30,784 nucleotides of DNA from a virus, in IMG/VR virus record IMGVR_UViG_3300017782_000119, positions 1 to 30,784 of that record; one strand, 5' to 3'. The position numbers and the translations under genes are program-made. Under the pieces are notes generated by a model. The model ran no database searches. It was not told the DNA's origin and worked only from the letters and a program-made list of their open reading frames with translations. Below, in pieces: positions 1 through 6,443 of this stretch. Position 1 is the first letter of the stretch. Every line of letters starts with the position of its first letter.

Positions 1-367
1 CCTGTAATTTACGATCATCACGTAGTTCTGTAATCTCTTTTTTAAGTGACTCCATTACAAACTGATCTAGAAGTTTTGCATGTTCCATCATTTTAGATTG
101 ATAATCAATCTTGGCGGCTACTGCATCACGCTTGTCTTCTGAGAATTCTTTAAGTTCTTTTGTAATCGTGTCAGTTAGCATCGCATCTAGTGCTTCCACC
201 ATCTGGTCTTTATCTGCGTCATAACGATTAGCGAACTCTTCTCTTAGGTCTGCTGTGATTTCTTCACGTGCTTCTGCCAATTTGGCTTCCCACGCTTCAG
301 AAAGTGTAGTGCGTACTTCTTCGGAAAGAACTTCTGAACTTAGGAGTTGTTCTATTGCTGTTGCCAT
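1..367 (-). CDS. gp22: Prohead core scaffolding protein, gp22-like (partial)
   Basis: Only the first 122 codons are in the window; the gene continues past base 1. The visible part starts MATAIEQLLSSEVLSEEV and is almost entirely charged and helical, with many Glu, Lys, Ala and Leu, as expected of the T4 gp22 scaffold that forms the internal core of the prohead and is later digested by the gp21 protease. The start is set by an AGGAG six bases upstream of the ATG. The ATG overlaps the stop of the protease gene by one base (TAATG), so translation is probably coupled. Position directly after gp21 matches T4 order. Sequence similarity to T4 gp22 was not computed; the call rests mainly on composition and position. 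Confidence 0.8.
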   Translation of the reverse strand, partial: MATAIEQLLSSEVLSEEVRTTLSEAWEAKLAEAREEITADLREEFANRYDADKDQMVEALDAMLTDTITKELKEFSEDKRDAVAAKIDYQSKMMEHAKLLDQFVMESLKKEITELRDDRKLQ

Positions 368-999
368 TACTTTCTCCTAATGTCTAGGTTGTCAATAAGT
401 TTAAGTACCTCTTCCTGGAGATACTTTTGTGCTTTTGTATCATTGTTTGTGGCATTTGCGACATCCATCAAAACGTTTCCACGCTTGCCATTCATGATTG
501 CCTCATAAATGGGATTAGGATATGCATCTGGTGCACTTGGGTTAGCAACGATATCTACAGTTTGTATTTCAAAACCTTTAACAATACCGTCTCCACCGAC
601 TTCACCGCTACCTCTACTTGATACGCCTAGCTTTGCACCGCACTCCAATAGGGTTTTACAAATATTTCCCATTGGGGTAGGTAATAGTTTTAAGCGTCCA
701 TGACCATCGTCACCGTTCATCCACATTCTTTCAATTAAATGTGAAACACGATCTAGATTTACTTGTAAATCTTCCGGATGGTCTGCTTCGCCTAATACCG
801 AAAAACCCTCGCTAATTCTTTTAGTAATGCTTTCAACAGCATTTGCTATTTCCTTGCCAGGGTATATTCTTTGATTCTGGTTACGTTGGTTAGCTTGTAC
901 GAAAATGCCTTCCATGTATAGATCCTTGCCGCCTTGACCATTGTCTTTGGCTTCGGTTACAATACCTGCTTGGTCGTATGAAAGTCTTTCAATAAGCAT
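367..999 (-). CDS. gp21: Prohead maturation protease, gp21-like
   Basis: A 210-residue protein of the T4 gp21 prohead protease family, a serine protease that cleaves scaffold and capsid proteins inside the prohead. The likely catalytic triad is visible: His74 in GEADHPE, Ser127/Ser128 in GVSSRGSG and Asp149 in QTVDIVANPSAPDAYPNP. The N-terminal half carries the family's GIFVQANQRNQNQRIYP stretch. The last 30 residues are polar and may be removed by self-cleavage, as in T4. The start has GGAG seven bases upstream, three bases after the stop of the acidic core gene. Length is close to the T4 protein. The motifs are seen directly; assignment of the triad is by analogy with the family. Confidence 0.93.
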   Translation of the reverse strand: MLIERLSYDQAGIVTEAKDNGQGGKDLYMEGIFVQANQRNQNQRIYPGKEIANAVESITKRISEGFSVLGEADHPEDLQVNLDRVSHLIERMWMNGDDGHGRLKLLPTPMGNICKTLLECGAKLGVSSRGSGEVGGDGIVKGFEIQTVDIVANPSAPDAYPNPIYEAIMNGKRGNVLMDVANATNNDTKAQKYLQEEVLKLIDNLDIRRK

Positions 1000-1002
1000 T
1001 TT

Positions 1003-1875
1003 TTACTCCGCCTTACCTTTTTTCTCAGCACCATGGCCTCGAGTTTCAGGTTTTAGCTTTGCACCATCACCAGGATGGGTAATACCCATGTCTTTTGCTG
1101 TTGCTACTTTAACTGGAGCAGGATTTTTTGTGTCTGTACTTACTGGTCCACCGTTTGATTCGATGTCATCAGTACCTGGTCCAACTGGTGATGCTTTTCC
1201 GTCATCGCCTGCTGGCATATCCACTGGGTGTACAGCTTTATCCTTGCCAATTTTTTGCAGTTCAGCGGCTTCGTCTAGCTTTTCGTCATCGTCATCAGCT
1301 GATTCCTCAACTTCTTCATCTGACTCGTCTAGCTCTTCGTCCTTTGCTTCTTCTAAATCATCTTCAGATTCGAAAGCGACAGCTTCTTCAGCTGGCTCTT
1401 CGTCACCCATGATTTCTGCAAATGTAGCTTTTAGGTCGTTTAATGCATCTTCAACTGAAGCAAATTCAGCTTCAATCTTGTCGTCTGCATCTCCGTCCAT
1501 ATCCATTTCTTCTGCGTCGTCGGCTTCATCGCCTTCTTCGCCTTCGTCGTCAGTTGCTAGTTCCATTTCTGCATCCATATCTGCATCCATGTCCATTTCT
1601 GGCTCGTCATCATCCTCGCCAAATGCTTCTTCAGACTCAATTTCTGACTCGTCTGTCTCTAGGTCATCTAGGAAATCGCCGGATTCTTCATCGCCGAATT
1701 CCTCATCTAGTTCAGTTTCTACATCGTCTTCAACGATTTCGTCCTGTTCTACTAGATCAGCCCAGATATCACGTGCCTTTTCTACGAAAGCCTCGTGTAG
1801 GAGGTCCGAAGCCTTTGCTTCGTCGCCATTTACAAGAGACTCAATAACTTTAGTATAACGATCTTGAGCACTCAT
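1003..1875 (-). CDS. Highly acidic prohead core protein (gp68 position)
   Basis: A 290-residue protein with an ordinary start (MSAQDRYTKVIESLVNGDEA, then a helical stretch to about residue 45), followed by about 200 residues dominated by Asp and Glu, and a Lys/Pro/Gly-rich tail. It lies between the gp67-position gene and gp21, the place of gene 68 in T4, which encodes a prohead core component. It is about twice the length of T4 gp68. The acidic body suits an internal core protein later processed by gp21. AAGGAG lies eight bases before the ATG, and a late-promoter-like CTTAAATA lies 31 bases upstream. The 305-codon Ser-rich ORF on the opposite strand is a shadow of the Asp/Glu codons. Function is inferred from position and composition. 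Confidence 0.75.
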   Translation of the reverse strand: MSAQDRYTKVIESLVNGDEAKASDLLHEAFVEKARDIWADLVEQDEIVEDDVETELDEEFGDEESGDFLDDLETDESEIESEEAFGEDDDEPEMDMDADMDAEMELATDDEGEEGDEADDAEEMDMDGDADDKIEAEFASVEDALNDLKATFAEIMGDEEPAEEAVAFESEDDLEEAKDEELDESDEEVEESADDDDEKLDEAAELQKIGKDKAVHPVDMPAGDDGKASPVGPGTDDIESNGGPVSTDTKNPAPVKVATAKDMGITHPGDGAKLKPETRGHGAEKKGKAE

Positions 1876-1905
1876 TTTAAATCTCCTTATAGGTTATAAC
1901 ACTTA

Positions 1906-1913
1906 TATTTAAG
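1906..1913 (-). promoter_or_regulatory. Candidate T4-type late promoter (CTTAAATA)
   Basis: On the minus strand CTTAAATA matches six of eight bases of the T4 late -10 element TATAAATA. It sits 31 bases before the acidic core gene, in the gap after the gp67-position gene. The match is weaker than at 15567 or 23350, so this is a candidate only. Confidence 0.4.
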
Positions 1914-1937
1914 ATGTCTTACTTCAGAGTAATAGTT

Positions 1938-1987
1938 AATGCGAATAAAACCGCATTTTTAATAAAATACTGAATTATTTCGGTATT
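1938..1987. other. Two small hairpins in the gap before the acidic core gene
   Basis: AATGCG/CGCATT (1938-1957, 8-base loop) and AATACTGAA/TTCGGTATT (1966-1987, TTAT loop) are adjacent inverted repeats. Read on the minus strand, the second begins at the stop of the gp67-position gene and is followed by TTATT, so it may weaken or end the portal transcript. The first has a T run only on the plus side. Neither is a strong terminator. Confidence 0.45.
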
Positions 1988-2186
1988 ATTCTGCAGAACC
2001 AGTATTAGCAGAGTACATTTGTTTGTAGTTGCCAACTTGTTCTATATGATCAGCTTTTGCCATTTCACGCATAGCTCTCATTTTATTTAGATGTTCTAGC
2101 GTTAATTTAGGGCGTCTAGTATCATCAAGTTCCCACTTATGACTCTCATCACCCTCTGCTGTCTGTGCTAGTTCATTAAACCTCAT
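1986..2186 (-). CDS. Small prohead core-like protein (gp67 position)
   Basis: A 66-residue charged protein directly after the portal gene, where T4 has gene 67, an internal core protein. The frame is open back to 2204, but I place the start at 2186 (MRFNELAQ). There the Shine-Dalgarno GGAGG, inside the end of the portal gene, is five bases from the ATG; the ATG at 2204 has no such site. The gene overlaps gp20 by 11 bases. The middle is a helical basic stretch (LTLEHLNKMRAMREMAK). The N-terminus resembles that of the nucleotidyltransferase at 15592 (MRYSDLLTEA). I do not recognise a domain; the role is inferred from position. Confidence 0.65.
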   Translation of the reverse strand: MRFNELAQTAEGDESHKWELDDTRRPKLTLEHLNKMRAMREMAKADHIEQVGNYKQMYSANTGSAE

Positions 2187-3843
2187 CATCACCTCCCGGA
2201 TCATCAGGTACTGGACTATCTGATGTAGTCACTCCACCCTCATCTCCTACTTCACCTTCTTCAGGATTCGCATCATCTACTGGTGTAGGAGTAAATCCTT
2301 CTATATCTCCGCCTCTAACACCCAATCCGCCTAATGCATTCTGGGCATCAAAGTCTTGAGTATTCATATCGTTGTTCTCAGCTCTCCACATCATTTCATT
2401 TTCAACTAATTCATCTTCCTGTAATCCAAGATATTTCTTCAGGATAAACCTTCTGCTTAGATACGGAACACCCTCAAGGTTGCTGAATAGTTGAGCTCTT
2501 TGTGAATCTAGTTCAATATCTCTATATTGACTAAAGCTCTGTGGTTCTGTAAACGCTAAATCAAATAAACTACTAGGTACATCAACACCACGGAATTTAA
2601 GAAACATTTTAAATTCTTTATCTAATACTGATTGTAGTATTGCTTGAATACGTTCTACATATTTTGAGAATCTATATTCTTGAATTAATGCAGTACCCAC
2701 TCTACCGTCCTGATATGTTGCAGTTCCATCATCTGGTCCTGTTGGAAGATATGAACTAGGTATTCTTAAACCTCTTAAAAGTTTATTATTAAAATATTTT
2801 AAATCGTCAATTTCACCTAAATTATCACCACCCTGTAATACATCAACTTTGGAACCTCTACCTTCTGCTGTTTGTGCAAAAAAGTAATCTTCCATAATTG
2901 ATAGTGGATTATAGGCGGCATCCATTACGTTTGTACCACCACCTGTTTTATTAGGAATACGAGTTTGATGTACTTCGTTTTTAACACGTTCTACAAATGC
3001 CATTGCTTTATGAGATGGCATATTACCTACATCAATATAGAACACACGTCTTTCAGGTGCTCGTTGTACACGGTAGATAATAATTGAATCTTCTAAAAGT
3101 TCTTTCTGTTTGTAAACTTTAAATACGCTTTCTAGTATACTATTACCAAAAGGCCAGTTTACATTCATGCCATCGCTCAATGCCATGTGTACAACGTGTT
3201 TACTATCAACTGCATACTCTGTGTTATTTTGATTATAACCACCATGATATACACCTGCATTAGATTTTGCTGGTGTAGTATACCCTGATGTTCCATTTGC
3301 TGTTGTATTTTGTAATTTACGTGTATCTACAGCAACCATATCCTGTAAATTTAATGCAATATTTTTTACAATATACTGATCAATCTCTTTTCCAGCACTT
3401 TCATTTACAATAGCACTGCTTACATCTTCTGGATTTACCCAATACAATTTAAATGTTTCGGGATCACGTAAAAAGAATTGATCACCATATTTAATTGCAG
3501 ATCTCATTATGCCAAATGCACGTCTGTGTAATTCGTTTAGGTTACTCCACTGCCTTAGTGAAGTTCCCAATGCTTGCACTTCTGCTTCTGTAGCATCATT
3601 ATTATACTTAATTCTGAACGGAAGTTCCGTATCAGAGTCTTCTTGTGTTCCGAATTCAGCGATTGTATCTAGAGCACCGTTAATTTCAGCGTCCATATCC
3701 ATTTGGTCATACTGTGTATAACGCTCTACTCTGTTCGGTTGACCAGAATACACTTCAGGCAACCAGCTCTGCCAGCGATTTGCTTTCGCACGGCTTGTAC
3801 TAGTGTCAGTATCGTATCTGGTAAAATGTTTTTTCCAACTCAT
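2176..3843 (-). CDS. gp20: Portal vertex protein, gp20-like
   Basis: A 555-residue portal protein of the T4 gp20 family, the dodecamer at one vertex of the head through which DNA enters and leaves and to which the tail joins. Typical stretches include YTQYDQMDMDAEINGALDTI near residue 45, the RVQRAPERRVFYIDVGNMP segment near residue 260, and the region around PSSYLPTGPDDGTATYQDGR near residue 370. T4 gp20 is 524 residues, so this is full length with an acidic, Pro/Gly-rich C-terminal tail of about 60 residues. The start has AGGA ahead of the ATG, and an AATAAATA late-promoter-like element lies 24 bases upstream. It heads the head-gene transcript. Confidence 0.95.
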   Translation of the reverse strand: MSWKKHFTRYDTDTSTSRAKANRWQSWLPEVYSGQPNRVERYTQYDQMDMDAEINGALDTIAEFGTQEDSDTELPFRIKYNNDATEAEVQALGTSLRQWSNLNELHRRAFGIMRSAIKYGDQFFLRDPETFKLYWVNPEDVSSAIVNESAGKEIDQYIVKNIALNLQDMVAVDTRKLQNTTANGTSGYTTPAKSNAGVYHGGYNQNNTEYAVDSKHVVHMALSDGMNVNWPFGNSILESVFKVYKQKELLEDSIIIYRVQRAPERRVFYIDVGNMPSHKAMAFVERVKNEVHQTRIPNKTGGGTNVMDAAYNPLSIMEDYFFAQTAEGRGSKVDVLQGGDNLGEIDDLKYFNNKLLRGLRIPSSYLPTGPDDGTATYQDGRVGTALIQEYRFSKYVERIQAILQSVLDKEFKMFLKFRGVDVPSSLFDLAFTEPQSFSQYRDIELDSQRAQLFSNLEGVPYLSRRFILKKYLGLQEDELVENEMMWRAENNDMNTQDFDAQNALGGLGVRGGDIEGFTPTPVDDANPEEGEVGDEGGVTTSDSPVPDDPGGDDEV

Positions 3844-3866
3844 GAGTTTTTCCTATATTATAATGT

Positions 3867-3874
3867 TATTTATT
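3867..3874 (-). promoter_or_regulatory. Candidate late promoter for portal gene (AATAAATA)
   Basis: AATAAATA on the minus strand matches seven of eight bases of TATAAATA. It lies 24 bases upstream of the portal ATG and overlaps the stop codon of the preceding tape-measure-like gene. The spacing leaves a short leader containing the AGGA ribosome site. Confidence 0.6.
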
Positions 3875-6443
3875 CATATTCGGCAGACAATCGAACAGTT
3901 TGCTTGGCCTGTTGGAACGTCATATTCTTTAATGCTGTTTTAAATTGTCTAATAACTTCAGGCAGTTCTCCGTCTTCACCTTGTATCATATTTGCCATGT
4001 ATTCGCCCGGTGCTTCGCCATCTGGACCTAGTGTTAAATCTTGTGGTTTTGTAAGACCTGCATTTTCGTTTTCAGCAGTAACAGCCCTTGATGTCACACC
4101 ATCAGCAGTAGTCATTGATTCAGCAGTTATAGATAACCCTTGTCCAACATTATAAGAAGCTTCAACAAAGGAACCACCAACGTCTCCACCGCCAAGGGCG
4201 CCGCCTATTGAACTAACACGAACATTTCCAGACGCAATTTCCTGACCAATTTGTTTACCATTAAACATATGTACAGTAACACTTGCACCGGCGGCTTCTG
4301 TATTATACATTTCCATATAATCACCCTTGCTAAATGTTCTTCTCGTGTAACCTTGTATTGTCGGACTTTGATTATACATCACATTTCCGTCTTTGTCAAC
4401 AAAATTCGTACCTCCACCATCACTAATCAATTGGTAACCATCTGGATAGTAGTCTATTCTTGTTCCGTCGTCTTTTACGTCTGATTTAATTGCATCGCCA
4501 AGATTACGTGCCATTTGGTTAATGGTTTTAACATAAGAAGGCATATCTGTAATAAGCATTTCTGGACCTTCTTCACCAACAAGTGCCATTTCATTAGAAC
4601 CTAAATATCCACCAATAAACCTTTGCTTCACTGATCCATCTTCATTATGTGAATTTCCATACTGCCTTATCCAATTACGTTTACTATGTCCAGACTTTGG
4701 CATAGGCATTACTGGTACAGGTGCTTTATCCATTGACTCTAATTCTGCTTGTGCGTCAATTCTTTCTGCTACAGTACCAGACTTAATTAATTCTTCTAAT
4801 TTTTTTCTTTTTTCTGTTTCTGTTTCTGGTTCTCCAGTTGATGATGATAGGTCGTCTGCTATATTTTTAATCAGTCTTGACATATCAACCATGTTTGGAG
4901 TCAATGCCTCTTGTGCTTGTAACATTAAAGAAGCCGCACTGTTAACTGCTTGTGTTACCCCGCCCTGTGCTTTTAATTGTTCACCTGTCTTTTTCTCTAG
5001 TTCTGCCATTTCTGTATCTGACATGGTTGCAAGTTTTTTATTTGCGTTTTGGAATCCAGTAAGTCCATTGTTAAGATCTAGAATAAGCCCACCAACGTTT
5101 TTATCAGTTCTCATAATAGAACCTTTTTGTACTTCAAGGTTGGCTATTCCTCGTAGTATTTCTTTTCTCGTCATCTGTACAGAAGGATCAATAATACCAT
5201 CCTGTAATTTTTGCAAAAATTCTGCTCCACCTTCTACAGAATTAAATGCCTGTATGACATCTCGATCCTGTTTGGTAGTACCAAATGTAAACTTGCCATT
5301 TGTTTCAAAGTTTTGTTGTGCCCTTGTAATCATTGACTCCATCATTGGACCAATTTTACCTAATCCGCCTTCAGCGGCTGGTAACTTGCCCAATAAATTA
5401 AAAGTTGATTTTAATGCAACAATATTATCTGCAACTTGACTTCCCATGCTTTCTCTGATTCGCTGGTTAGGTCCTGCAAAATCTGCATCACTTACTGCTT
5501 CGAATGATGAATCAATTAATTGTTTTCTATTAAATGCTGTCGCGGCCGCTAATGAAGAATTTTCAAGCATTAACTGCTGATATCCTGTTTGTAGACCTGC
5601 TCCGCCATTTGCTAATAGTGTATCTGTCTGTCCTGTTAAACGCATTACATCAATATACTGTGCATATGTGTCCATCATTTCTTGACTTGTTTGTCCAAAG
5701 TCACCATATGCATCATTTGCTCTGTTTAAAGTATTAAACGATTCAGCAAATACAACACTACCTTTAGATATACCATTTCCTAGTGACTGTACTGCTCTTC
5801 CGTATTTGTTAATAGTTTTGGACATTGCGCCATAACTAACGCCAGCCTGATAACTAACTTCTCTTATATGTTGGAAAGATTGAGCAGAATCCATAAAGAT
5901 TGCACCACTATCAATCATAGTAGCCTGTGCTTCTGCAAACTGTTCAATCTTGGCAGATAAAAAACCGCCATATGCAAACAATGCATTTGTTGCTATTCCA
6001 GAACCTTTAACTAATCTACCTGCCCATTCCTCGTTTATAAACTTAAACTTTTGGAGCATCTTTTCAGCAGTACCACCTTTTGCATTTGCATTGGCTACAG
6101 TATCTTTCATCTGCTTTGCCATATTAGTCATACTTGAAAGTGGTTTACTTGTGTCTCCCAATTGGTTAATAATATTGGTAGCTCTGCCTACAATGTTTCT
6201 TGCTACATCACCTATTGTTTGTGCTTGATTATAGGCACTTTCTCTTTCAACTGATTTAAGTTCACTTGTTGCCTGCTCTAATCCTTTAATATCATCAGCA
6301 GTAACATTCATTGCTTTGATTACAATATTTCTAGCCGCATCATTACTATTAATGACACTTACTAAACTTTGTAAAGTAGATTCTTTTGCCCATTCAGGAA
6401 TGGTTACTAATTCACCACCAATAGGTATCTGTAGGTCAGCCAT
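3870..6443 (-). CDS. Tape-measure-like structural protein (paralogue 2)
   Basis: An 857-residue protein, mostly helical with many Ala, Gln and Asn. Around residues 621-631 it has LVGEEGPEMLI, a motif common near the C-termini of phage tape measure proteins; Gly-rich hydrophobic stretches occur near residues 150-160. It is related to the 911-residue neighbour: residues 15-30 (IPEWAKESTLQSLVSV) match that protein's residues 13-28 (LPKWATDDTLMSIVRM), and residues 302-313 (TAFNRKQLIDSS) match its residues 296-307 (TGINREQLINSG), with similar spacing between. It lacks the neighbour's peptidase-like domain. The start overlaps the neighbour's stop as TAATG. No T4 gp29 homologue is seen elsewhere in the window, so this pair may fill that role; that is inference. 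Confidence 0.6.
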   Translation of the reverse strand: MADLQIPIGGELVTIPEWAKESTLQSLVSVINSNDAARNIVIKAMNVTADDIKGLEQATSELKSVERESAYNQAQTIGDVARNIVGRATNIINQLGDTSKPLSSMTNMAKQMKDTVANANAKGGTAEKMLQKFKFINEEWAGRLVKGSGIATNALFAYGGFLSAKIEQFAEAQATMIDSGAIFMDSAQSFQHIREVSYQAGVSYGAMSKTINKYGRAVQSLGNGISKGSVVFAESFNTLNRANDAYGDFGQTSQEMMDTYAQYIDVMRLTGQTDTLLANGGAGLQTGYQQLMLENSSLAAATAFNRKQLIDSSFEAVSDADFAGPNQRIRESMGSQVADNIVALKSTFNLLGKLPAAEGGLGKIGPMMESMITRAQQNFETNGKFTFGTTKQDRDVIQAFNSVEGGAEFLQKLQDGIIDPSVQMTRKEILRGIANLEVQKGSIMRTDKNVGGLILDLNNGLTGFQNANKKLATMSDTEMAELEKKTGEQLKAQGGVTQAVNSAASLMLQAQEALTPNMVDMSRLIKNIADDLSSSTGEPETETEKRKKLEELIKSGTVAERIDAQAELESMDKAPVPVMPMPKSGHSKRNWIRQYGNSHNEDGSVKQRFIGGYLGSNEMALVGEEGPEMLITDMPSYVKTINQMARNLGDAIKSDVKDDGTRIDYYPDGYQLISDGGGTNFVDKDGNVMYNQSPTIQGYTRRTFSKGDYMEMYNTEAAGASVTVHMFNGKQIGQEIASGNVRVSSIGGALGGGDVGGSFVEASYNVGQGLSITAESMTTADGVTSRAVTAENENAGLTKPQDLTLGPDGEAPGEYMANMIQGEDGELPEVIRQFKTALKNMTFQQAKQTVRLSAEYE

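Noticed and set aside
941-1858. 305-codon Ser-rich ORF on the plus strand
   Set aside because: It is the complement of the Asp/Glu-rich core gene; GAx codons read backwards give Ser. No ribosome site, and the minus-strand gene fits the head cluster.
1938-1957. Hairpin AATGCG/CGCATT as a terminator of the head operon
   Set aside because: The T run lies on the plus-strand side, whereas the genes here run on the minus strand.
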